The position numbers and the translations under genes are program-made. A model generated the notes under the pieces. The model was given only the letters and a program-made list of their open reading frames with translations, searched no databases and was not told the origin of the DNA. Below, in pieces: positions 14,016-20,388 of a stretch of DNA of 33,555 nt. The DNA is taken from positions 1 to 33,555 of IMG/VR virus record IMGVR_UViG_3300033156_000563; one strand, given 5' to 3'. Source of the DNA: a virus. Each line of letters starts with the position of its first letter. Position 1 is the stretch's first letter.

Positions 14016-14094
14016 GGTTCTTGAGGGATTCTACCAAGTCCGTTGCCGCAGACGGAAGATATGGCAGATGATGAGTTTGGCCTTACCAGAATGA
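13996..14094 (+). CDS. short 32-residue peptide
   Basis: The peptide MNEERAKVLEGFYQVRCRRR is followed by KIWQMMSLALPE and a TGA. The ATG at 13996 has GAGAGGGAGATGC upstream. It overlaps the previous gene by 20 bases. The short helical, basic product may be a small regulator or a spurious frame; its ribosome site and palindrome upstream favour a real gene. Confidence 0.4.
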   Translation: MNEERAKVLEGFYQVRCRRRKIWQMMSLALPE

Positions 14095-14099
14095 GGGGC

Positions 14100-14115
14100 A
14101 GTCCCCATGGGAACC
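14100..14115. repeat. 16-bp palindrome copy 6, degenerate (AGTCCCCATGGGAACC)
   Basis: This copy carries A at position 1 and A at position 13, so two arm pairs are broken. It lies between two convergent gene ends (the 32-residue plus-strand gene and the minus-strand zinc-finger gene), a different context from most copies. Confidence 0.75.
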
Positions 14116-14388
14116 CTACACCGGTTCGCGAACCGTCTGGCCCTGAAGTTCCATGATGAGCTCGTCACCCTCACGCCAACACGATGCGCCGAACCGCTGG
14201 AGCAACCTGTCCATCGCACCTACCCACTTCTCCGCTACCTCGTCCTCAAGGTACTCAAACTCGCGCCGCAACCCCCTGACCGTCGCATCAGGGTGCTTGC
14301 GGCGATACTCCCGCATGTAGCAGGCATCACATAGGCCATGAGCACGATGACGCCTTACTTCCCCGCACACCTTACACTGCACATCCAT
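14116..14388 (-). CDS. zinc-finger protein next to small terminase
   Basis: This 90-residue protein starts MDVQCKVCGEVRRHRAHGLC, then DACYMREYRRKHP. Cys5, Cys8, Cys20 and Cys23 form a CxxC-N11-CxxC zinc site. A long helix follows (EFEYLEDEVAEKWVGAMDRL). It lies directly after the small terminase gene on the same strand, so it probably helps packaging or processing. The start is ATG at 14388. No exact family is named. Confidence 0.6.
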   Translation of the reverse strand: MDVQCKVCGEVRRHRAHGLCDACYMREYRRKHPDATVRGLRREFEYLEDEVAEKWVGAMDRLLQRFGASCWREGDELIMELQGQTVREPV

Positions 14389-14421
14389 ACCCCACCCCGT
14401 ATCAGTTACGTTACTGTTACC

Positions 14422-15018
14422 CTATTCTACCGCATCATCATGCTCCACGTCAACCTCTATCTTCTCCGTCACACCCCCACGCTTCCGCTCTATCGTCACC
14501 CGCGCCTTCTTTGCCATGCCCAACAGCGCAGACGACGAAATGGCAGGCCCCTCACTCCCACTCTGGGCCTCCATCTCTTCCTGGTACCTCTGCAACTCCT
14601 GCAACACCAAACGCGCCGCTTGAACACCCTGCGGATCACTGGTGTCCGTCGCCCGCTGCACCATCGCATGACCCACAGCTACCAGATTCTCCCGCAAATA
14701 CGTGGCAAAGGCGCTGTACGCTTCTTTCGTTATCTCCGCCCACATGCCCAATGCAAACGGATTCTTGCTCGCCGTCCGCCACGTGTTGTAGCTCCACCCC
14801 AGTTCCTTACACGCCGCCCAGGCACTGTGCTTGTGATTGTCCAGCATCCATTGCTGCACTTCCCTGTAACATTGCCAGTATACCCAGTCCTGCGGACTCA
14901 CTCCGCGCGGAACCGGAGGGATTTCGATGGGGTTCACGCCGTTGGGGTCCCGAGTTATGACTCCATTCTCAATCCCTGTCTGCACAGCCTTTTCATTCTT
15001 TGTCAGTTGTCTGTCCAT
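14422..15018 (-). CDS. terS: terminase small subunit, putative
   Basis: This 198-residue protein starts at ATG 15018 (GGGAGGCCGCAA upstream). It has a helix-turn-helix-like centre, CKELGWSYNTWRTASKNPFA, where a tryptophan-containing turn precedes a recognition-type helix, then long helices and a basic tail ending in a D/E run (DVEHDDAVE). Small terminases bind the packaging signal through such a domain and oligomerise through helices. Its position (same strand as large terminase, 3 kb upstream) supports this, although an island of plus-strand genes lies between the two. Confidence is moderate because no single diagnostic motif is present. Confidence 0.65.
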   Translation of the reverse strand: MDRQLTKNEKAVQTGIENGVITRDPNGVNPIEIPPVPRGVSPQDWVYWQCYREVQQWMLDNHKHSAWAACKELGWSYNTWRTASKNPFALGMWAEITKEAYSAFATYLRENLVAVGHAMVQRATDTSDPQGVQAARLVLQELQRYQEEMEAQSGSEGPAISSSALLGMAKKARVTIERKRGGVTEKIEVDVEHDDAVE

Positions 15019-15046
15019 TTGCGGCCTCCCGAGCATCTTTGTGTCA

Positions 15047-15075
15047 ATAATACACTATGGAGGGGAAGATGTCAA
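15047..15075 (-). promoter_or_regulatory. sigma70-type promoter for small terminase (TTGACA-N17-TATTAT)
   Basis: On the minus strand TTGACA (15075-15070) is followed, after 17 bases, by TATTAT (15052-15047). The start of transcription would lie near 15040, about 20 bases before the ATG at 15018. The promoter overlaps the start of the divergent PcfJ-like gene. Confidence 0.65.
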
Positions 15076-16277
15076 CGTATTTCATTCCTGAGCCCGAGAT
15101 CGCCATGAAGGGGGAAGCGATGCGGGTTGAGACTCCCCGCCTGGGGTTCAGTCTGTACTTGAACCCAAAGCTCGGCACGGTCCAATTGTATCATGACACA
15201 AGCATCTCAATAATGGATTATGGCGCCATTGTGGCAAGGATCGTGAAGGGGATCGTACCTTCCCATACTCCCTGGATGATACCACGAAGACTCAGGCACT
15301 ACAAGCATGACGTCTACACCAAAGTTGTGGGCAAGAAGCTCTTGCCGTTCTACCGAAAGTGGCGAGAGACCTTGCCCGCTGACCTGGAGCGAGTCCACAA
15401 GGCCCTGTACTCGGTCAGAGGTAAGTGGCCTTCAGCAACGGCAGTCCGGGCCGCGCTTGCCTTGAGGTACCCCAACGACCTGTTTCAGATTCGAGCTTGC
15501 AGACTGGCCTGCGCTGAGGCTGGCAGGCATGTCGCATTAACACAAGCACAGGACTGGAATTGGATGGACGCCTACGAGCCTGTTGGCAAGGTGGCCCGCA
15601 GGGCATTGTACAGGGTCCCGGGCGGTGTCTGGTACACCGAGGCCAGGGACGTGATTCAGTATATCACTCAGGTTCCATTCCCTCACCGCCGCCGCTGGAT
15701 CTTGCTTGCCCTAGCCGGGCCGGATGCGGTTCCGGTTGTGGAGCGATCATCCGATGCCCAGATCAACAAGGGATTCAGGATACTGGCCCGGCACCTCCAG
15801 TTAGAAGGGCAGACCCGCAAACATTTCGCTATCCGTCAGGCATGGCGTTTCATGCTTGACGCTCCACCGCCGGAAAGCCCTCAAGCTACCGTTGTTCGCT
15901 ACGCCCAGCACGCTATCCGGTGGCACGCGGAAGCACGATGGCGGCGGATCGAGCCTGGAAACAGGCACTTCCCAACTCTCCAAATCCAGCCGCCGGATGG
16001 ATTTCGGTACATAGACAATAGCGATGACCTCGTAGAAGAAGGGCTAAGGATGCACCACTGCGTCGGCGTCTACAGCGGCAGGGCCGCGTCCGGCAAGTCC
16101 TTCATCTTCAACTACCGGGATGCCGTTACATTGGAGGTCAGTCCAGAGGGAGAGGTCATCCAGGCCTACGGCCCCTACAACTCCCGCAATGACCTGGTCT
16201 TGGAAGCCCAATATCTCCTGCAACAGTGGTGCGACGAGAAGTGGCCTGACGCCATTGGGCGGGTATCAGCGTCCTGA
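15069..16277 (+). CDS. PcfJ-like domain protein
   Basis: This 402-residue protein starts at ATG 15069 (GGAGGGGAAG upstream; the in-frame ATG at 15057 is less likely). The C-terminal third holds NSDDLVEEGLRMHHCVGVYS, then GKSFIFNYRDAVTLEVSPEG and EVIQAYGPYNSRND. The pattern L-x-x-E-G-x-x-M-x-H-C-V, followed by a T-L-E-V strand and a Q-x-x-G-x-x-N turn, is that of PcfJ-type proteins first named from conjugative plasmids. The biochemical function of that family is not established. It ends in a 36-base near-palindrome. It may act early with SSB in DNA replication. Confidence 0.7.
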   Translation: MSTYFIPEPEIAMKGEAMRVETPRLGFSLYLNPKLGTVQLYHDTSISIMDYGAIVARIVKGIVPSHTPWMIPRRLRHYKHDVYTKVVGKKLLPFYRKWRETLPADLERVHKALYSVRGKWPSATAVRAALALRYPNDLFQIRACRLACAEAGRHVALTQAQDWNWMDAYEPVGKVARRALYRVPGGVWYTEARDVIQYITQVPFPHRRRWILLALAGPDAVPVVERSSDAQINKGFRILARHLQLEGQTRKHFAIRQAWRFMLDAPPPESPQATVVRYAQHAIRWHAEARWRRIEPGNRHFPTLQIQPPDGFRYIDNSDDLVEEGLRMHHCVGVYSGRAASGKSFIFNYRDAVTLEVSPEGEVIQAYGPYNSRNDLVLEAQYLLQQWCDEKWPDAIGRVSAS

Positions 16278-16289
16278 TACCCGCCCAAT
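16254..16289. repeat. perfect 16-bp hairpin covering a gene end
   Basis: Bases 16254-16269 pair completely with 16274-16289 around a 4-base loop (CGTC). The stop codon of the PcfJ-like gene lies inside. No T-run follows, and a strong AAAGGAGGTG starts two bases after it. This could stop transcription or shield the message. Confidence 0.85.
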
Positions 16290-16345
16290 GAAAGGAGGTG
16301 ATGAGCTAGAGGCATTGTAGCACAGACGTTCGTGTCTGTCAACCA

Positions 16346-16361
16346 GGTCCCCATGGGGACC
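16346..16361. repeat. 16-bp palindrome copy 7 (GGTCCCCATGGGGACC)
   Basis: An exact copy in the gap between the PcfJ-like gene and SSB, 65 bases upstream of the SSB start. A second small inverted repeat (ACAGAC-GTTCGT-GTCTGT, near 16321-16339) lies just before it. Confidence 0.9.
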
Positions 16362-16426
16362 CCATCGCGCCCAGCCAGGGGGCCTTGTACCCTGAGCGAA
16401 AACACACAAGAAAGGAAAGAGGAAAA

Positions 16427-16864
16427 ATGTTGGCAAAGGTTACTCTGATCGGTCGTGTGGGCAATGAACCGGAGATGCGCTATACGCCGGACGGTACGCC
16501 AGTTGCGAATTTCAGTGTCGCAACGACGCAGACCATGAACAAAGCCAAGGGTTCCTGCCCGCAGGGCTGGAAGGAATCCTACAACGGCAAGAACTGGGAG
16601 CTCACCACCTGGTGGCGCGTGACATGCTGGCGCGGCCTGGCCGAGACTGCCAACCAGTACCTGCACAAAGGCCGTCAGGTCTACATCGAAGGTGAGATGG
16701 GAGGTGAGGCCAGTGACGGCACCCTCCGCCCTCACGTGTGGACTGGCAACGACGGCGTCGCCCGGGCCAGCTTCGAGATTACGGCCCGCGTTGTGAAGTT
16801 TTTGGGAAACAACAGCAACGGCACTCAGGAAGAGAGTGCCGCAGTTGACTCGTTGCCCTTCTAG
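16427..16864 (+). CDS. ssb: single-stranded DNA-binding protein
   Basis: This 145-residue protein starts at ATG 16427 (AAAGGAAAGAGG upstream). MLAKVTLIGRVGNEPEMRYT, then PDGTPVANFSVATTQTM, is the usual opening of the OB-fold of bacterial and phage SSB. WWRVTCWRGLAETANQYLHKG and VYIEGEMGG fill the remaining strands. The C-terminus reads EESAAVDSLPF, an SSB-type tip with a final Leu-Pro-Phe that recruits partner proteins. It coats single-stranded DNA during phage replication or recombination. Confidence 0.9.
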   Translation: MLAKVTLIGRVGNEPEMRYTPDGTPVANFSVATTQTMNKAKGSCPQGWKESYNGKNWELTTWWRVTCWRGLAETANQYLHKGRQVYIEGEMGGEASDGTLRPHVWTGNDGVARASFEITARVVKFLGNNSNGTQEESAAVDSLPF

Positions 16865-17097
16865 TTACTGACGTAACAGGCCCAACCATTGGCAAGCTCT
16901 ATGCGCTCCGATAGCGTGTAGAGCTTGCCATCGTCGGCCACATCCAGGCAGTTGCCGTCTTGATCCACAAGGACGGCAAATCTGCCATCGTCTTTGACAA
17001 TCAGGTACGGCTGGATTGCCTCCATCATCCTACGTGCTTGCACAAGTACCTCATCGAGCAGATCCTTCTTGACGCAGGCGTCCAGTATCACTGTCAC
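16861..17097 (-). CDS. small protein coupled to XRE regulator, function unknown
   Basis: This 78-residue protein starts at GTG 17097 (GAGGTGAACGACA upstream), inside the end of the regulator gene. It reads MTVILDACVKKDLLDEVLVQ, then MEAIQPYLIVKDDGRFAVLV, and ends in WACYVSN. It lacks a recognised domain. Sharing a transcript with the regulator suggests a helper or antagonist role. The gene ends 4 bases inside the SSB stop. Confidence 0.55.
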   Translation of the reverse strand: MTVILDACVKKDLLDEVLVQARRMMEAIQPYLIVKDDGRFAVLVDQDGNCLDVADDGKLYTLSERIELANGWACYVSN

Positions 17098-17479
17098 TGT
17101 CGTTCACCTCAGCAAGTAGTTTTTTGAGATCATCGCTTTGGAAGAAAGCAAACAGAACACCGTCGGGCATCTGGTAAAAGGTCCGCCCCAGTTCTGTTAG
17201 CTTTTCCAACGCTTCCCGTGAGTTTTCCTCCAGGTGGTAGGCGATGTAGTAGATGACCAGTGGATGCACCTGGAAAACCCTGCCCAGGTTTGCCAGCGTT
17301 TTCATGTTCGGAATTAGGCCTCGCGTGAGAATACCGCTAATCATGGATTGCGGCACCCCAGCAAGTACTCCCAGCTTCCGCTGGCTGATCCCCGTTCGAT
17401 TTGTATCTGGATCGCTCCAAAGTGCCATCTGGCGGTCCAACCAATATGCCAGTGTCGTATCAGCCAGTTTTTTCTTCAT
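17051..17479 (-). CDS. XRE-family transcriptional regulator
   Basis: This 142-residue protein has a helix-turn-helix: GISQRKLGVLAGVPQSMISG, then ILTRGLIPNMKTLANLGRVF. This is the familiar pattern of SxxxLAxxxGVxxxxIS then TLxxLAxxFxV in cI-, Cro- and plasmid-type repressors. A C-terminal helical part could allow dimerization. The start is ATG at 17479 with AGGGAGGTGAGAC. It faces away from the secreted protein gene; the divergent promoters between them suggest a regulatory switch. Direct repeats near both promoters are candidate operators. Confidence 0.8.
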   Translation of the reverse strand: MKKKLADTTLAYWLDRQMALWSDPDTNRTGISQRKLGVLAGVPQSMISGILTRGLIPNMKTLANLGRVFQVHPLVIYYIAYHLEENSREALEKLTELGRTFYQMPDGVLFAFFQSDDLKKLLAEVNDSDSDTGRLRQEGSAR

Positions 17480-17502
17480 GTCTCACCTCCCTGGTAACCA
17501 TT

Positions 17503-17577
17503 TTATCATATTCTAGCCGAGAACGCAAGTTCCTGGTTGACAGTAGGTATCCTGTCCCGTATACTTATCATATCTAG
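17503..17577. promoter_or_regulatory. two-copy direct repeat, candidate operators
   Basis: TTATCATATTCTAG (17503-17516) and TTATCATATCTAG (17565-17577) lie 62 bases apart, about six helical turns. The first overlaps the proposed -10 element of the minus-strand regulator promoter (TTGCGT-N17-TAAAAT on that strand). The second abuts the -10 TATACT of the plus-strand promoter. This fits a repressor that binds once at each promoter. Confidence 0.55.
17537..17565 (+). promoter_or_regulatory. plus-strand promoter (TTGACA-N17-TATACT)
   Basis: TTGACA (17537-17542), a 17-base spacer and TATACT (17560-17565) form a strong sigma70-type promoter. It would serve the secreted protein gene at 17605 and the genes after it, and it touches the second candidate operator. 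Confidence 0.7.
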
Positions 17578-17604
17578 GATTGCCTGCCCAGGATTCGTTA
17601 TGGA

Positions 17605-18000
17605 ATGAACCTTTCGTTGTTCGTTGCCCTGCTGTCCATTTTACTTGGTCCCATGATCGATGAAGGTAAGGCCACCAGGTACAGCCCGGGCGTCATGGAC
17701 CAGGTAGTCATGAATCGCGTCCGTTGGGGCCAATTGGACCTTTCGCAGCCACACGTTGGCTACGTGGCAGTCGCCGACTGCAAGTACCTGAATCAACTCG
17801 TAGTGCTCGACATGCCAGGATACGGGTTCATCGGTCCCGTATTGGTTGCCGACTGCGGCGCTGCCCACGACCAGGAATATCTGGACTCCATCGACTTTGC
17901 CGTGGACTTGTCCTGGGAGCTTGCTCAACAGGCGCAGGTTATGAACATGCCCCGTTGCGGGGTGAAGGTCTATCTTTGGCAACCCCAGTGGTGGGAATGA
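17605..18000 (+). CDS. secreted protein resembling an RlpA-like or 3D double-psi barrel
   Basis: This 131-residue protein starts MNLSLFVALLSILLGPMIDE, a signal peptide with a short N region. The mature part contains ATRYSPGVMDQVV, VGYVAVADCKYLNQ, VVLDMPGYGFIGPVLVADCG and SIDFAVDLSWELA. These are the spaced strands, V-A-D-C-G and F-A-V-D-L-S aspartates, of the double-psi beta-barrel fold (RlpA or 3D type). Several such proteins act on or near peptidoglycan. The start is ATG 17605, 40 bases after the -10 element. It is exported and is the first gene of the early operon. Confidence 0.5.
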   Translation: MNLSLFVALLSILLGPMIDEGKATRYSPGVMDQVVMNRVRWGQLDLSQPHVGYVAVADCKYLNQLVVLDMPGYGFIGPVLVADCGAAHDQEYLDSIDFAVDLSWELAQQAQVMNMPRCGVKVYLWQPQWWE

Positions 18001-18012
18001 AAGGAGGGAGAG

Positions 18013-18219
18013 ATGTCGCCGGCTTGGCTGTTTTTGGAGGATGGCTACAGAGCGGTATGGCGCCCCAGTGACGCACAGCGCATCGATGAGGAAATTGCGG
18101 AACGGATGAGATGCCCCAAGTGCGGCGGTCCGTGCCGCTACGAGGGCTGGGAGAACGGCAAGGGTTCCTACATCGCGCTGGCAGTGTGCCGCCGGTGCGG
18201 CTATGAGCAGGAATTCTAG
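18013..18219 (+). CDS. small zinc-ribbon protein
   Basis: This 68-residue protein starts at ATG 18013 (AAAGGAGGGAG upstream). After a variable N-terminus it holds MRCPKCGGPCRYEGW and AVCRRCGYEQEF, two CxxC pairs that form a zinc ribbon. Its role could be nucleic-acid or protein contact. It is part of a cluster of zinc-bearing small genes. Confidence 0.6.
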   Translation: MSPAWLFLEDGYRAVWRPSDAQRIDEEIAERMRCPKCGGPCRYEGWENGKGSYIALAVCRRCGYEQEF

Positions 18220-18231
18220 AAGGGGGTCAAG

Positions 18232-18558
18232 ATGGGCAAGATAACCTATCACCTGCAAGCAAGGGAGGCATGCAATCTGTGTGGCGGTAGGGGAGAGTTG
18301 CAGCATCCTGTCATTACTCTCTTTAACCGCGACATGCAAACCTCGAAGCGGATCCCGGATTACTTTGAGCACTTTGGGCTGCCGCGTGATAGCAGCACCA
18401 TCGTCGTCTGCCCGGCCTGCAACGGCAAGGGATACTTTGAACGGACTGTCCAGTTGGACGAAGCACTGGCCGACCTGTTGGGCACCAATGGGCACGGGCC
18501 AACTGTCGAGTTTGTTCCATTCCAAGTAGCAAAGGAGGATGGTGATGCACTGGACTGA
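18232..18558 (+). CDS. DnaJ-type zinc-finger protein
   Basis: This 108-residue protein has CNLCGGRG near residue 15 and CPACNGKG near residue 60, the CxxCxGxG pattern of DnaJ-like zinc centres, but no J domain. The start at 18232 has GAAGGGGGTCAAG. It overlaps the next gene slightly. The role is unknown; such motifs bind zinc and unfolded or partner proteins. Confidence 0.65.
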   Translation: MGKITYHLQAREACNLCGGRGELQHPVITLFNRDMQTSKRIPDYFEHFGLPRDSSTIVVCPACNGKGYFERTVQLDEALADLLGTNGHGPTVEFVPFQVAKEDGDALD

Positions 18559-19369
18559 ACGGAATCAGGCTGTGGTGAACATTGGCCGTGGCCTTAAGGC
18601 CGCGGGCTGGAAGCTCTACGGCTTCCATGAGGGCGAGAGCGATTCCATGACTGACTACTACCGGCCAGCGTCGTGGGATGGAGTCGCTGAAAAGGATGGC
18701 TACGTGGTCGTCGTGGACATCTCGCCAGCATGTGAGACCGTCCTGGCTTACAGCGGAGGCCGCAAGATCATCGAAAGCGTTCCTGGTCCTACCTGCAAGC
18801 ACTGTGGCGGGACAGGACAAGAGCCTGGCGGCTGGACCTACGAGCAGGCACTGGCCGATCCCCACGGGTTCTACTCGAAGGGGAAAGAGATTGCCCTATT
18901 GATGGACGTAGTGAGCCCCTTTGCTTTCAAGGATGGGATCGAGAAGTGCAGTGAGTGCTATGGACACGGCCACTCCTGGGTCACCCAAACAAGGATCGAG
19001 GAATGGCCCGTGTTCCAGCCCAATCCACCGCACAAGCTGTGGCATGTCGAAAAGGATGGGCGCATCCTGGACAGCGGCATCGGCCTCAAGGGATGCGCAA
19101 CCCACGACGAGGAAAAGCGAGAGGCTGCTGTGTTGCGCATCGTCAATCGCATCGAGGCCGCGATCGGCAACACCGGTCCCATTACGGTGACAGTCCGTCG
19201 CAACCATGAGCGGAATGGCATCGAGGTCGTCTTCTCAGGCAAGCCTGACGGGGAGACCAGGGCGAATCTGAAGGACCTGAGTTTTCGTTGGAGCCGCCGC
19301 CAGGGGCTTTGGTATCGCCGGTACAGCGACTACGCCTGGCAAGAGGTTCACAAAGTGCTGGGGCAATAG
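18545..19369 (+). CDS. zinc-containing protein with C-terminal phage/plasmid module
   Basis: This 274-residue protein starts at ATG 18545 (AAAGGAGGATGGTG). It has CKHCGGTGQ near residue 82 and CSECYGHGHSW near 135, another DnaJ-like zinc pair. The C-terminal part reads GIEVVFSGKPDGETRANLKD and LSFRWSRRQGLWYRRYS. This small module (I-E-x-x-F-x-x-K-P-x-x-E then L-K-x-x-F-R-W-S-x-x-x-x-x-W-Y) occurs in many phage and plasmid proteins. I infer a role in DNA-related early functions but cannot name the protein. Confidence 0.55.
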   Translation: MHWTERNQAVVNIGRGLKAAGWKLYGFHEGESDSMTDYYRPASWDGVAEKDGYVVVVDISPACETVLAYSGGRKIIESVPGPTCKHCGGTGQEPGGWTYEQALADPHGFYSKGKEIALLMDVVSPFAFKDGIEKCSECYGHGHSWVTQTRIEEWPVFQPNPPHKLWHVEKDGRILDSGIGLKGCATHDEEKREAAVLRIVNRIEAAIGNTGPITVTVRRNHERNGIEVVFSGKPDGETRANLKDLSFRWSRRQGLWYRRYSDYAWQEVHKVLGQ

Positions 19370-19374
19370 ACATG

Positions 19375-19391
19375 GCCGGCACAATGCCGGC
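19375..19391. repeat. GCCGGC-ACAAT-GCCGGC hairpin
   Basis: A short 6-bp stem located 6 bases after the end of the preceding gene and 10 bases before palindrome copy 8. No T-run follows. Confidence 0.6.
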
Positions 19392-19400
19392 GCCCATCGA

Positions 19401-19416
19401 GGTCCCCATGGGGACC
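19401..19416. repeat. 16-bp palindrome copy 8 (GGTCCCCATGGGGACC)
   Basis: An exact copy in the gap between two plus-strand genes. It ends 22 bases before the ATG of a tiny reading frame at 19439. Confidence 0.9.
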
Positions 19417-19438
19417 TGATAACACCAAGGAGGTTGGG

Positions 19439-19495
19439 ATGAAGCTGCTTTCGACATGGACCGATGAGAGAGAGTACGGTGCATTGGTGGTGTAG
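19439..19495 (+). CDS. tiny 18-residue reading frame
   Basis: MKLLSTWTDEREYGALVV and a TAG, preceded by the excellent ribosome site AAGGAGGTTGGG. The peptide is too short to test by composition. It could be a leader peptide for the overlapping zinc genes that follow, or a decayed gene. Confidence 0.35.
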   Translation: MKLLSTWTDEREYGALVV

Positions 19496-19497
19496 AC

Positions 19498-19674
19498 ATG
19501 AAAAAGGAAAAGGCACTAGCCTGCTGCCCAGTGTGCGGTAGCTTCGGACAGTGGAAAGGGAGGTTCTATGAATGCCACAACTGTCACAACCGGTGGTCCG
19601 CATCAGAAGAGAAAATGCGAACATGGCCGGGTGGTAGTGGAGGAGACCGGGCTACTGCAATTCACCGCTGGTGA
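19498..19674 (+). CDS. small zinc-ribbon protein, overlapping
   Basis: This 58-residue frame starts MKKEKALACCPVCGSFGQWK, then GRFYECHNCHNRWS. CPVC and CHNC form a compact zinc ribbon. It overlaps the next gene in another frame by 107 bases. The Shine-Dalgarno is GGTGGTG, modest in strength. It may be real because the cysteine pattern is conserved within the phage type, but it is less certain than its neighbours. Confidence 0.45.
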   Translation: MKKEKALACCPVCGSFGQWKGRFYECHNCHNRWSASEEKMRTWPGGSGGDRATAIHRW

Positions 19675-19771
19675 CATCCTGGACACCCGCAAGCTCCACC
19701 TGGTCTGTCGTGACTGCGGCGCTGAGCTCGACCACGACACACCAAAGGATGATGAGGACCTGCCGTTCTAG
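19568..19771 (+). CDS. small zinc-ribbon protein with SSB-like acidic tip
   Basis: This 67-residue protein starts at ATG 19568 (GGGAGGTTCT upstream). It contains KRKCEHGRVVVEETG and LVCRDCGAELDHD, a C-x-x-H/C-x-x-C zinc arrangement, and ends in KDDEDLPF. The last six residues look like the C-terminal tip of SSB (acid residues then a hydrophobic Pro-Phe). It could compete for or recruit SSB partners. It overlaps the 58-residue zinc gene. Confidence 0.5.
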   Translation: MNATTVTTGGPHQKRKCEHGRVVVEETGLLQFTAGDILDTRKLHLVCRDCGAELDHDTPKDDEDLPF

Positions 19772-19835
19772 CTGAAGGTGGAACCGGGCCGTCCAGAAGC
19801 CCGGTCCCACTGCGCAATCAAGAAGGAGACGGAGA

Positions 19836-20162
19836 ATGATAGCCTATGTGAGCCCATTGCTATCGTCCTATATGGTCAGCGACCGCCCGGTCCTATGGAC
19901 GTGGCGGCGCATGAAGCAGAAGACAAAGCTGATCTGGAAAGCCAGACTGCGACAGCAGGTCCGGGTTGTGCTGATCGACGTGTATGGCGACAGGAAAACA
20001 GTTCTTGCCGTCCCCGAATCCCCCAAGTTTGAGCGCGTTCTCGATGCCTGGCACAGGATGGAAAAGCGCTATCGTGAAACTGGGGCAGGATGGATACCTA
20101 TCAAGGACTGGCTTGCCCGTCACAACATTCCGATTTTGGATGTCAAGTGGGAAGCCCTGTAG
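19836..20162 (+). CDS. hypothetical protein
   Basis: This 108-residue protein starts MIAYVSPLLSSYMVSDRPVL, then WTWRRMKQKTKLIWKARLRQ, and contains VRVVLIDVYGDRKTVLAV. The start has AAGGAGACGGAGA. A helical C-terminal part follows. It is basic. No family is recognised. Confidence 0.5.
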   Translation: MIAYVSPLLSSYMVSDRPVLWTWRRMKQKTKLIWKARLRQQVRVVLIDVYGDRKTVLAVPESPKFERVLDAWHRMEKRYRETGAGWIPIKDWLARHNIPILDVKWEAL

Positions 20163-20178
20163 AAAGGAGGTTAGGTCT

Positions 20179-20355
20179 GTGGGAAACACCATTCGCGTTC
20201 AGGTACTGGGAGTCCAGTTTAGGATTCCCTACGAGCAATGGCCTGACGACAAACAGGAGCAGATCCGCTACTGCCGCGCCCTGCTCCGCCGCGCTGGTCT
20301 GGACCCCGCGCTGGCGCGGGAAATGCAGTACAAGGTGCGGGCTTATCTCAAGTGA
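20179..20355 (+). CDS. small hypothetical protein
   Basis: This 58-residue protein starts with GTG at 20179 after AAAGGAGGTTAGGTCT. It reads MGNTIRVQVLGVQFRIPYEQ, then WPDDKQEQIRYCRALLRRAG, and ends with a basic helix. A strand-loop-helix composition is seen. It lies directly before RadC. No family is recognised. Confidence 0.5.
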   Translation: MGNTIRVQVLGVQFRIPYEQWPDDKQEQIRYCRALLRRAGLDPALAREMQYKVRAYLK

Positions 20356-20388
20356 GACCATGACGGGACCCGGGGAGAGGAGGTGGCG

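Noticed and set aside
17643-17657. Possible palindrome copy near GGTCCCATGATC
   Set aside because: The arms do not pair beyond three bases, and the right arm is absent.
17641-18525. 294-residue open frame on the minus strand
   Set aside because: It is antisense to three plus-strand genes with strong ribosome sites.
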